From contig JAANDG010000610.1 of assembly GCA_036852015.1 (NCBI GenBank), forward strand, positions 1 to 64,000: DNA of 64,000 nucleotides. Reading direction: 5' to 3'. Below, in pieces: positions 44,237-55,536 of the stretch. Every line of letters starts with the position of its first letter. The stretch's first letter is position 1. This DNA is from Pelodera strongyloides. Taxonomy: Eukaryota; Nematoda; Chromadorea; Rhabditida; Rhabditidae. A model generated the notes under the pieces. It saw nothing but the letters and a program-made list of their open reading frames with translations. It ran no database searches and was not told where the DNA came from. The position numbers were made by a program, and so were the translations under genes.

Positions 44237-46705
44237 ATCTCTATGTATCTCTGTTCCTCTCTATATCTATTCCTCTCTATTTCTTTTCACATGCAGACTT
44301 TCCATGAATACAGTACGTATTTGCCAATTCAAATTCACCTTATTTGGCGGATTATACTCTTGCGTGGGATACTGTACAACTTCATGATGAGTGGATTGCG
44401 AAGGGGACGCCATAACGCTGAAACAAATATCACACTTACTGGCTTAGAATTGGCATACACTTTGCTCACATATGGCACTTGGCACTTAGTACTGGCTCAC
44501 AATTGGCACACAACTAAAGCACAAAACCAAAACATAGTCGCTAAGAAAAACTGAAAGTTCCTTTACCAGTTGGTGATATGCTGCATAACAATGAAAAAAA
44601 AACGCACTCGGTAGTGTCTCCGCTGTCACGCAGGAAGCTCAGGTCAAATTTGTATTTCTTGATGCTGACTCCGCCGTCCTTTGATTGGGTACCGTTACTC
44701 AGGCGGTAACTTTCATTTAAACGCTCGCGTCGCCGCCACGCACAGCGAATGTTCTCCCATGCTTGCTGGAGTGTAGGTACTGGAAATAAGACAAGATATT
44801 GTTCCATTCTGTGCCACTCGAGCACAGAAGGACACTGAAATATTTGCATATAAAATATGAGAATATACATGCCATCTCTGAATATTCTCCCATGCTTGCT
44901 GGAGGTACTGAAAGTGAGATTTTATCATAGAACACATATGAGTAACAATTTCAAAGATTATTTTGCAATCAGCGAAAAAGTTCAATTACAGGGAAAATGA
45001 ATACGCATTTAAAGGGTCAGGCCCATTTCAAATTACCCCTATTTTTGATGACCCCCATCGGATTCTCCGTTTCAAATATAGTAGGCTGAATTTTTTTCCA
45101 ATTTTCAGTCGCAAAATTCACGCAGTATTCAGCAATTACCATTGCCAGTCATACCCAACTATTTATCGCAGTTGTCACGCCCCTTCGCGCTAATTGGGCA
45201 ACATCGCAATTGCCACGCCCAATAGAGCATATTGCCCAATTAGCGCGGAGGGGCGTGACAACTGCGATAAATAGTTGGGTATGACTGGCCCTGGTAAATT
45301 GCTGAATACTGCGTGAATTTTGCGACTGAAAATTGGAAAAAAATTCAGCCTACTATATTTGAAACGGAGAATCCGATGGAGTCATCAAAAATAGGGGTAA
45401 TTTGAAATGGGCCTGACCCTTTAAACTCTTACGTTCACATTCTATTCCGCAAAGCTGGCAAAACGTCGCGTGAATGGAGTGCCACGCACGGCGTCTGAAA
45501 GCATTGCATGTAATAAAGCGAAATACCGTCCGGTCTTTGAAACGCATCGTAGACAGCTGAATCCTTAGGTATTTATGCAAAGTTGCTCGAATTTAGCTCG
45601 ATTTTGTATTCTACTTTATGTTCATTTGCATAAGCTGCATACGAATACTGGTTTAGTCAATGTGTTTCCAAACGTTATTTCGCTTTGGAAGCATACAAAT
45701 TTACTAAAAATTGTAGTTATTGCTGAGCGTATCGCACACTACAGAATCACACACTACCGTAACCTAAACTTTGACCATCGATGTAAATATATGTGCGAAG
45801 CGAACCTGGAGGCAGTGCTAGCACGTTGTTCGAGATTCGGATCATATTTCCAAAGCAGTGGGGTATTCTAAACACTGGTCATAAAATTATATTATCTGAT
45901 TTGCAACAAATTAAAGGGTCAGGCCCATTTCAAATGACCCCTATTTTTGATGATTCCATCCGATTCTCCATGTCAAATATAGTAGGATGCAATATTTTTC
46001 GAATTGTCGAGCGCAAAATTCACAGACTATTCAGCAATTTACCATGGGCAGTCATACCCAACTATCTATCGCAGTTGGCACGCCCATTCGCGCTGATTGG
46101 CCAATATCGCAATTGCCACGCCCAGCAGGGCATATTGGCCAATTAGCGCGAAGGGGCGTGACAACTGCGATAGATAGTTGGGTATGACTGGCAATGGTAA
46201 ATTGCTGAATACTGCGTGAATTTTGCGCCTGAAAATTAGAAAAACATAGTATCCTACTATATTTGACATGGAGAAGCAGATGGAATCATCAAAAATAGGG
46301 GTCATTTGAAATGGGCCTGACCCTTTAATGGAATTAGTGCGAGGCTTTGAAAAAATTAAACGGTTATACTACGTGGTTACTTTTCTGTCGGCCACGAGTA
46401 CGAAAAAAAGTGATGTGGTAGCCCACTACTAATTAGCTACCTAAATGCCTAAATACTTCCATAAAAACCACTCCCACATATTACACGAACGTAATTACTG
46501 CTACCTCATGAGTCAGTCAGGCTCACAAAAAATTCAAGGAACTGCCACGAACCTTTACGATCTGCACTAGAATCTCTCTTTCATTGTCACTGAACGAGGA
46601 TCTGTGTTTCGGATTTTGCTGAGATGTACAATTAGGCGATGTTATAGAAGAGGAGCCTTCCGAGTCATCAAGACCAGTCCTAACTTGGAGATGGTTTAAA
46701 TCCAT
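42686..46705 (-). CDS. MADF-domain protein with a BESS-like C-terminal helix region
   Basis: Eight exons, in transcript order: 46705-46553, 45867-45806, 45494-45433, 44779-44608, 44417-44339, 44158-44084, 43591-43481, 42994-42686. All phases agree; the product is 340 aa. Residues about 40-148 match the MADF (Myb/SANT-like) pattern: FSDNEREILVQIVK, then PLLWKYDP, RRAWHSIHATF, LQQAWENIRCAWRRR and FDLSFLRD. W57, W76 and W100 occupy the expected tryptophan positions. The middle is polar and acidic (RDWEEELDTADLL). Residues about 294-331 (LYESIGSHVATTLRTIAQTN...) have the spacing of a BESS-type interaction region, a weaker call. MADF-BESS proteins are DNA-binding transcriptional regulators; the target is unknown. 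The start codon is 3 nt after a TTCCAG acceptor. Exons 2 and 3 sit between foldback elements, and two exon starts have partial copies in the upstream intron. Confidence 0.85.
43158..43234 (-). pseudogene. Intronic 77-bp copy of the start of MADF last exon
   Basis: The 77 bp are identical to 42910-42986, the coding segment QSLDEPRPRTWSVSVVTKEE and a few codons more. The copy has its own TTTTTTACAG just upstream but starts in the wrong phase and runs into unrelated sequence, so it is treated as a non-coding partial exon duplicate. Confidence 0.75.
43272..43449. mobile_element. CCGGCCGG foldback family, copy 7
   Basis: TTAAGCGAAATACTGGCCGG at the left and ACCGGTCGGTATTTCGCTTT plus AA at the right. 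It lies 31 bp from the donor end of MADF exon 7 (43591-43481). Confidence 0.8.
43643..43801. repeat. Short foldback with GC-rich 34-bp arms
   Basis: ATGCGAATCCGCGTCCGCGG in the left arm (43643-43676) is mirrored in the right arm (43768-43801). It lies in the MADF-gene intron between exons 6 and 7. Confidence 0.8.
44195..44278. repeat. (CT)n microsatellite
   Basis: CT run followed by TATCTCT words, between MADF exons 5 and 6 (GA-rich in the transcript). Confidence 0.85.
44870..44903 (-). pseudogene. Intronic copy of the acceptor and start of MADF exon 4
   Basis: On the minus strand CTTTCAG then TACCTCCAGCAAGCATGGG repeats the true exon start at 44779 (TATTTCCAG then TACCTACACTCCAGCAAGC) with a 5-nt deletion. 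The deletion shifts the frame, so using this acceptor would not give the MADF reading frame. Confidence 0.65.
45009..45424. mobile_element. TTAA-flanked palindromic element, GGGTCAGGCCC family, copy 1
   Basis: A nearly perfect 416-bp inverted repeat starting TTAAAGGGTCAGGCCCATTT and ending with its complement. The TTAA at 45421-45424 is one base from the donor hexamer (45432-45427) of MADF exon 3. Confidence 0.85.
45512..45687. mobile_element. CCGGCCGG foldback family, copy 8
   Basis: Left end AATAAAGCGAAATACCGTCC, right end ACGTTATTTCGCTTT. It starts 17 bp upstream (transcript sense) of MADF exon 3. Confidence 0.75.
45911..46328. mobile_element. TTAA-flanked palindromic element, GGGTCAGGCCC family, copy 2
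   Basis: Second member of the family at 45009, same orientation-independent palindrome and about the same length, diverged at scattered positions. It lies 43 bp upstream (in transcript sense) of MADF exon 2. Confidence 0.85.
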
Positions 46706-46712
46706 AAACTGG
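46706..46712 (-). other. Splice acceptor immediately before the MADF-gene ATG
   Basis: On the minus strand TTCCAG is followed by TTT and then ATG. This is compatible with spliced-leader trans-splicing or a 5'UTR intron. Confidence 0.45.
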
Positions 46713-48058
46713 AACAATATACGTTTCAGGACGTTTGGAAAAAATGACACGACAAAGTGTAGATAGGAGCACATCATATTTTCAATGAATATAGATGTTT
46801 AAATGTTTATTAGACTCTTAGAAAGACCGCAACACACGTAGAGTGGTGTAGAAGTATTAATGTAGCTTTGTTTTCAGATTTTCTGCTGTATGCCATCTTA
46901 CATCTTTGGTGTTAGTTGTTTCAGTTTCAACTATATAACAAAACGAGTACAAAATTCTGACAGGACGCTGACTATTTTTGGAGGTTGTAAATCTTAATGA
47001 TTTGCTTAAAAATACCTCTATGACATGAGCGAAAGCAAATGATTGGAAGTATAAAAACGGTCACAAAAAAGGAACACACGCAACACCAACAAGATTGTTG
47101 TTGACATTTTCAAGACTCTGTTTGTCTGTTTGTCCCTTTGTCTGTCTGTGTCTGCTCGATCTACTCCATGTCTGTCTGTTTGTTTGGTTGACTGTGTCTG
47201 CTACATGCCCTGCTGACTCGGACAGGGCTCTGTCTAGGACACTCCTCGTTTTCTACGTTATCTCAGATGTTTTTTTGCTGCCAAAATGTCCGTTAAATAA
47301 CATGCTGACGATCAATGCAAGAAAGCTGTGACTGTCTGTCAGCCAGAGAGCCAGACAGTTTGACAGACGCACTTTTCGAGAACTGCTGTTTCAAGGACTC
47401 TGTTTCTGCCGAAGTTAAAGCGTTAAGGCACCTGTGGTCTGTGAGGACCCTGGTAAAGCGGTTGACATGTTGTGTGGAGAGTATTGAAGCTGTATCACAT
47501 TGTTGCTGTCACTCTGTTAAATGGATATGATACGTGGTTTGTGAAACTATGCTGGGCATACGCATTCCTATCTATCATGTTCGAGTCAATAAAGTCTTTG
47601 AGCAAGAACTCGTAGTACTTCCGTACTTCGTAGACGAAATTTGTGATCCTTTTTTTGAAAGAATGACGTAATATGGGATTTTCAGCAAATGGTAATTATT
47701 GTCTCTAGAAAATGAATTGTACTATGACATAACATAACTACATAACACGGTATAACATTTATTACACACATCCAGAAGCTCACTTATTCATCACTGCGTA
47801 TTACAAGGGTATCACAATAGTTATCACATTGCCGAATCAGGACATCAATTACATTTGGAACTGTTTCCATACTTACATATTGGGAAAAGGGTTCACCTAC
47901 TACCTACAAGTTTCACCGTTTATTGATTGAGTCCGACTAGTTCAGTCTAATTTCACTTGTTTGTCTAGTTTGCTAGTTGCTCAATACGTCTAGTTAGTTC
48001 AGCTCAGGCCTGCTTGACGTTAGTTTAATCTGCATAGTTTAATAATTCGTGTTATCCT
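46713..48058. other. Interval between the DEG/ENaC 3' end and the MADF start
   Basis: 1.35 kb on the minus-strand side between two genes in the same direction; much longer than usual nematode operon spacing. Contains TGTC-rich sequence at 47100-47215, a diverged TTAAAGCG copy at about 47415-47545 and a possible poly(A) signal for the channel gene at 47919-47924. Confidence 0.5.
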
Positions 48059-51000
48059 TTAGTTAATGGCATCCTGCACCGGTGGTGGTACCACCATATC
48101 ATGCGGGTCGTTGTCGTACACCGGGTTATCATTGCCATCTAAAGGAAACAATGAAAAGAAATACATAATTATCATCACGACCAGGCATAGGGACATCGAC
48201 TCACAAGGGAAATCCCAAGGTTCATATCAGAATTAAGAAAAGTTGTAATGCAAAAGTTGTAGAGAATTAAATTCTATTAAAGATGGCGCTTTCAAAACGT
48301 GCCAGACGTAATTATCGAGCAATTACACATAACCGTTACTTATGGGAGCCTCAGTGATATATGATTTCGGTTACCGCTTAGCATAATAGATAGCGCTTCT
48401 GACTGATAACAGGAAGATCAAGTGTTCGATTCCTCCCGGCGGAATCTATTTTTGCGTTTTCGCTTGGATATTTTTTTTACAATTTAAAGCTTAAATAATT
48501 GTTTCAAAACAAATTACTGTGTGTTTAAACAACTTTGCTTGTGTCGATAACACTTTTATGCACTATTCAAGTTTAAAAACCGGGATTTGATTTTTCCATT
48601 TTTTCATGAAATCACTGATGGTACCCATGGGTCATTTTGTTGTTGATTTCATCATTTAATTTTCGACGATCTTCACCCATGGTATCAGTGATTTCATGAA
48701 AAAATGGAAAAATCAAATCCCGCTTTTTAAACTTGAATAGTGCATAAATGTGTTATCGACACAAGCAAAGTTGTTTAAACAAACAACAATTTGTTTTGAA
48801 AGAATTATTTAAGCTTTAAATTGTAAAAAAATACACAAGTACAAACGCAAAAAAATAGCTTCTGCAGGAAGGAATCGAACGCTTGACCTTCCTCTTGTCA
48901 GTCAGAAGCTCTATCCTTTATGCTAAGTGGTAACCGAAATCATCTATCACTGAGACTCTTATAAGGAACGGTTATGCGTAATTGCTCGATAATTACGTCT
49001 GGCACGTTTTGAAAGCGCCATCTTTAATAGAATTTAATTCTCTACAACTTTTGCATTACAACTTTTCTTAATTCTGATATGAACCTTGGGATTTCCCTTG
49101 TCAGTCTATCCGTGCTACTAAATCAATTACTGATTTTATGTAACAGGTCGGGTCTACATGGAATGGCAACGGTATTTCATCCAGCATGCGGAGGAGCGAC
49201 TCGGCGAATTTCCGGTGCATTGGACTACGGTTTTCTCAGTAATATTTCTGAAATTCTTCCCTTTCTTCATAGGAAAATTGAGAACAAAAGTCATACCCTG
49301 CGCTTCAGCTTTTGCCTCCGCGGCCTTTTTGGCTAGCTTGCGCTGTCTTGCACGTTCCTTCATGGCTTGCGTGTTTGCCTGAAGCATAAATAATTATTGG
49401 AATTCGAGATTTTTTTAAGTAAACAGTTTTTAAATAGTCCAAGATGATGAGGTCACTTATAACTTGAACTCATTGGATGATTTGGGTAGGATCGTTTGTC
49501 ATTGACTAGCGGTATGTAGTTTTATTGATTACCGGTCTGGTGTGTCATCGGCCTGCTCTGTAATGGCCTGGCATCGGCCAGCAGTGTATCGATTTATTGA
49601 TTACCAGCCTTTGCATCGATGTTTTTGCATTTCAAAAACCACCTTTTCTTTCTCCATTTCCGCATGTATGTGTTCAATCTCTCGCTTTCTCTGCTTGTGC
49701 GTGGTACAGTAACAGAAGAGAAGGAGGAGTAGGGTGAGGAATTCGATTACTGAAAGTAACTACTAGAATAGTTTCTTGTTCAGAGGCCGGTTCCAATAAC
49801 ATTTACCGCTGGGGTAGGTTACATGCGTCTCCTCTTTAGCGTGGACTCTCGGCTTTCTCTCGCAGCCTCTCAAAAGCAGAGAAAGCGAGACAGCACGCTA
49901 AACAGGAGACGCCTGTAACCTACCCCAGCGGTAAATTTTATTGCTACTGGCCTCAGGTGTTTCGAGCATAAATCCCAATCAAAATTGACAACACTAGGGA
50001 TCTTATTTGTGTTCTATTCGTCAACGTTTCGGCCGCAGGCCATCTTCAGAACATTACCAACAAAAACACTAAGAAACTACATATATGCATCCCGCTAATG
50101 GAGCGTGCAAAATAAGTACTAGAATATTGTTCAAAAAGAAGCCTTTTCCATCAGTGTGGTCCAGACGTCTAGGTCTAGATGTATATAGTATATGTACTGA
50201 AATTGACCTGACGAGAATGATGATATGCTTATGCTGACTGAGCATTGCTGCATATCACTTCACTGAGTTTTAGCTTTTAGCCAATGAGCTACGGACACCA
50301 ACAACATGAAATATAATACACACACATAGCGCCTCTTGAAATCTTTTATGTTAATCGGAATCAGAAAAAAACGAACCCGAAATGATACTCATTCCCAGGA
50401 AAAGTCCGACCTGTCCACCAATGTCGGAGATGAGGTTGACAAACTAGGAAGAAAAAAGATAAAATGAAAATTTTCAGTGAAAAATGAAAAGATTCATTTT
50501 GAATTTCCAGACATTACTCGCAACACAACCTTGAGGGAGAGGCCCACGAGAAAAAAGTCTTTCTTAATTTACTTGCACAGAATGTCCGGAATTTCAAAAA
50601 TATTACTGTGAAAACCGCATTTCTTTACGCCTAGAACTCGCAGAGTTATTCCTCGGCAAACTGTTCGGCCAGGTACCGTAGTCAGAATCAATTTTGCTCT
50701 TTTAGGGTATTAAGATAATTGGAAACGCTTTGTTATAATGGTAGCAATGTTCTTCATTCGCTTAACAATTATTATGTAGCGAAAGAATGCTAATGGATGC
50801 ATATAAACCGTAAAAACGTATTTTAACCTTTCTGACTACGGTACCTGGCCGAACTGTTTGCCGGGGGGAATAACTCTGTGAGTTCTAGGTGCAAAGAAAT
50901 GCGGTTTTCAGTTTTCACTGTAACATTTGTGAAATTCCGGACATTCTGTGCAAGTAAATTGAGGAAAACTTTTTCCTCGTGGGCCTCTCCCTTTAAAGGA

Positions 51001-54000
51001 CTTGCTTTACAACTATTAGCTTTTTCAATTAGTGTGGTCTAGGCCTAGCCTAAATGTCAATAGTAAAGTCACGGAACTCTGTTACCAAACTTTAGTAGAT
51101 CACCTAGCTACCCTGACACTAACCTATCATTTGAGGAAAAGGCGCGTTTATAGATACACATTTCAGAATTGCTTACAATTAGTTTGTATTCTTAATTGTA
51201 AATAAATAAATAAAATAAAATGTTCCGTTAATTAGTCTGATAGGCTAAACCGAGTTTAAAGCAGTATTGTACCTTTGGGAAATTTGCCTCTGATACGCAT
51301 CCGGCATATCCTGTGTATCCAATGCAAATTTTTGGTGCTCGTCATGCGTATCATATGCAAATTTCCCAAAGTAGGTACACTACTACTTTAAAGCGAAATG
51401 CTAGCCCCTTTGGAAAATTTGCATATTATAAGCAAATCCTATGTATCCTATGCTAATTTTGTACGATCGTCCACGGCAATCGTACAAAATTAGCATAGGA
51501 TACATATGATTTGCTTATCATATGCAAATTTTCCAAAGAGGCTAGCATTTCGCTTTAACCACTTACCGAATAAGCTGGACTTTCCGTCAACAATTGATAG
51601 TTCATACGCTCATAGTAAATCTGAAAGAAATCCAGTAAATCTCTGATGCAATATGAATGTCGGTGATATGTCATTTGATTTTTTTTTCTGAAGATTTTGG
51701 TATCGAGAACTTTCTACAAGGCGCGCTAATGATGCGCTATATCATAGCCATTTTAGCGCTAGCTGGACGAAAGAAGTGCGGCACACTTTCCGAGCACCAA
51801 TATCTTACAATTAGCTTGCATTGTACATGGCAGACATATCCAAGAAAAAAACGACTAACTTCAATCAATAGCGTATTCTCCTGGTACCACGTTACGCAAT
51901 CAATACCGGCTTTTGCCCACGGATCGGAACCATCGGAGGCTGGTGGGGCATTGCACTCCGCGGGCTGAAATTGATTACTTCCAATTAGTTACTAAGAAAT
52001 GTGTAATACAATTCTGGTGAGTTTTAAAGCCGTATTTTACCTACTTTGAAAAATTAGTAAAAAAACTGATTTGAAAAGAACAAATGCCTACCGTATACTG
52101 ACTAGAAGGCCATTTGGCGGTGGAAACGGTCGCACTGTAGGAATCAATGCTGAAATTCAGATTTTAAATAAAATGTTGTCGTTGTATTTTCATTCTTCTT
52201 TAGTTTGCTACATGATGCTAGTTAATAACTCAGTGCCCAGGACCTCTGAGGAACATGTCATAAGTCATAAGGAAACTGAAACTCTACTTCCACCCTTGAA
52301 TAGCGCACGCTCTTGAAGCGTAAACGATTTTATTTATAGTAAATAATAATTTCGTATTAATTCTTGTTTAATAATAGTATCTTTACTTGCACATCTCTAG
52401 TACGAGCTAGAATTGTGTAGTATCAAATAAGTATTCGATTGGAACATATTTACTAGTATATCTCATGTATGGGCGTTTTAATTTAGTATCAAAATAGTGC
52501 CTGACTTGCATGGCTGTGGACAAGTGCAGTCTCGAATCAGGTTGAAGGTGCAGTCACTGTCCGGATTCGTGAATTGATTGATACAACCGATGGCAGTGTC
52601 TAAATATTAAAGTAATGTTACAGCATCAGCTGATGCAAAAATACGGTAATGTAGTCGAAAATTGTTATTGCCTTTCTGCACAAGTTACCTTTACCCATAC
52701 AACACCAATGAGTTTCATACATTACTTTATTTTTTATTGCAAGTATCCCAAAAAATCGACGTGGTTCTGTCAATATTACCGTATTTTTTCTGCATATATA
52801 ATATGAAAAATTATTTTCGTGTAGTTCCAAGATACGGTAACTTTTCAGCATACTTGCAAATGAGTTTATTTTAGCGGATCGCACCATTTCACCATTTTTC
52901 TTGTATAATTTTTTTTCGGAAAAACTTTTCGGAACATTGAAGTACTCACTTGGTATAGAGGCGCTGGCTGGATCAACCGGCCTGATATAGCAGGAGGGGA
53001 CATCCAATTGGTCAAAGGCTAGAGCTGGGTCATAACAACCGCAAGTCTTGACAATATTCTCTTGAAGGCAGGCTCGGAAACAGGCTTCAACCTAAAAGGT
53101 TTAAAATTATTTGCGTCCGTATTCATCCGCCGTACTGTTGGTTCCGTTTGCGATGCAGCTGGGCACATCACAATTCAAATTCAAATAACCAACAGAAAGA
53201 CTATGGCGCGTTCGGGATGCGGAATTCCAAATAAAAAAAAAACGTTTCAAAAGTGGTTCGAGATGGGGAGTCGTAAATTAAAAAAAAACAGTATGCAAGC
53301 GGGATATGCAAATCCATTATCTACTGTGGAAAGAAAAATGATTTCCGACCCCCAATCTCGAACCCACTTTTGAAAGTTTTTTTTGGTTCAGAATTCCGCA
53401 TACCGAACTATCTAAATTGAGTCTAAAGGCTTAGGCTTAGGCTGAAGAAATATGAGGATCTATGCTTGGAAGGGTTTTTTCGTGGCGCACCTCATATGTT
53501 CCGTTATAGTATTCTGATTGCATTTCTTCTTCTATGGTGCAGTCACCGTATGGCGTCGGAAGGCGGGAAGTGGACACAAACTGCACACCTGAACTCCGTT
53601 CTATATAAAACACACGTATACAATGAAGTGTAGATGAACCTGAGGCTCATACAACTACAAACTACAAACTACAAACATACAAACTACGGATATCTCTTCT
53701 CCCCACAGGAAGCTCGCCCACTTCTCTCCAATGGTATGTTTTAGATTTTTTAGATTATTGAAATGTGGAAAGGGAGGGACATGTATGCCCTAACCGAGGT
53801 CTACAAAAGATTGCGTCTAGTTCATCCCAATTCATATCAGCTGATTCGTATCATTCATTCAGAAAATCATTGCATTGCGTGAAGCCTCGAACTCGCAGAG
53901 TTATTCCCCGGCAAACAGTTCGGCTAGGTGCCGTAGTCAGCAACGTCAAAATTCGTTTTTACGGTTTATATCCGTTCATTTGCATTCTTTCTCTATATAG

Positions 54001-55493
54001 GAATGCTCAAACGAATAAAGATCATTCCTACGACTATAAAGAGGCGTTTGTAATACAAGAATGCCCTAAAAGCGAGAGAATTGATTCTGACTACGGTACC
54101 TGGCCGAACTCTTTGCCGGGGAATAACTCTGTGAGTTCTAGGTTTCAAGCAATGCCGTTTTCACAGTAATATTTCTGAAATTCCGGACATTCTTTACAAA
54201 TAAATTGAGGAGAACTTTATTCTCATGTGCCTCTCACTTTATGTACCTTTTTGACAGGCTGTGCACTGAAGTTGAAGTGAAACACAACATTTACAATTTA
54301 CATCAGTCATAAATTTCCTTAACCGAACTACCCATTTAATGGTCAAAAATTTATGACAGAAGTAAATATTGGTGAAAACGGCCTCTGAAATCATCAGAAG
54401 TTCCAGTGCTTTCTCGCTTGTGGCTGGAATCACAGCCAAAAACAGTATCCCGCTAAACTACGAATACAAAGGTAAAGAGTAAGATGTATCTCACGGTGTG
54501 AAGAGTGAATCTCTACAAGGAAAGCATAAATAGAGGGTGAGGATTTTAAATAATGACAAACCCATCGACGAAGCAGTTCCCGGCGGTGCGTAGTAGCCGG
54601 AAACATCGGGGAACGGACGGTCTTCCTGGAAATTCGGTCGCATTGCACGAATGCTCTAATTATAAGATCATTGCAAATTGGTAGGCCATTGCCTCGGTTG
54701 AGGACTTCAAAAGCTTAGAGCTACAGGCTTAACTACAAGGCGCAGTGGTTCTTCAAAAACGACTTGAGTAACACGCTTCTTATGCTCCATTAAATATACA
54801 TCACAATGGGCTGACGCAACGGCATGTCAAAAGTTCCTTTAGTTGTTCCTCACGACTGATGACTGGTAAGGGTTAAATACTGGATAACTCTGAACAAAGT
54901 TAGTAAAGAAAATAAAAGTCGTCGTACCGATCCTTGAATTGATACAACGACACCGGACGCTTCGACCCACGGAAGATACTCAAGTTGATCCGTGCTGAAA
55001 AGGAAACATGACAGTCATAGTACCCCGGCCAGGCCCGCGGTGAGCTAAGGCCAGAGGCGATATACTATTCACCGCGGTAGGATTTTCCTGCAACTCACGT
55101 TTGAGAGCTATTCGCCCCAGGGATTATTTCCCCGAGTGAAAAACAGTGGGGAATATGTCTTATGTGTATCCCGCGGTGAACCTTTATCATTAGGAACACA
55201 CATCATGCGTAGGCAAGTGTACAGCTCTTGGGACCTCCGAGGTCTATCAAATTAACACAACACAAGACAAGGATGTATTTATTTTTATGCTTTCTATATT
55301 CTTGGCCATCCCAAATGGAGACTCCTTGATACTTGATTCAATCTATAAGAACATGCGCGAAAGTACGTCAGCAGCTCTGATTATTCTGTGCTCCAAAGGT
55401 TTTTACTAACAATTGGTCCGATCTCGTACGCCAGCAGATATGCTCACATGGAGCTGAGCCTCACCGGCATGTCTTTCTCCCTCTTTTTCTCTT

Positions 55494-55536
<43 letters not shown>

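Larger units (their letters stand above)
48203..49101. mobile_element. 0.9 kb hairpin element carrying a tRNA-like sequence in each arm
   Basis: Two inverted arms of roughly 430 bp run from ACAAGGGAAATCCCAAGG at 48203 to its complement ending at 49101, with the axis near 48650. Each arm contains a tRNA-like segment with A-box and B-box words. The element lies entirely within the last intron (48139-49296) of the DEG/ENaC gene. No clear target-site duplication was seen. Confidence 0.85.

Noticed and set aside
46705..48059. Operon linking the DEG/ENaC and MADF genes
   Set aside because: Same strand, but the 1.35 kb spacing is far larger than typical nematode operon gaps and no spliced-leader-2-type U-rich element was identified.
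49154..49240. Possible alternative last exon of the DEG/ENaC gene
   Set aside because: A TAG-type acceptor gives about 20 codons then a stop, with no family similarity. The exon at 48138-48059 joins in phase and gives a plausible tail.
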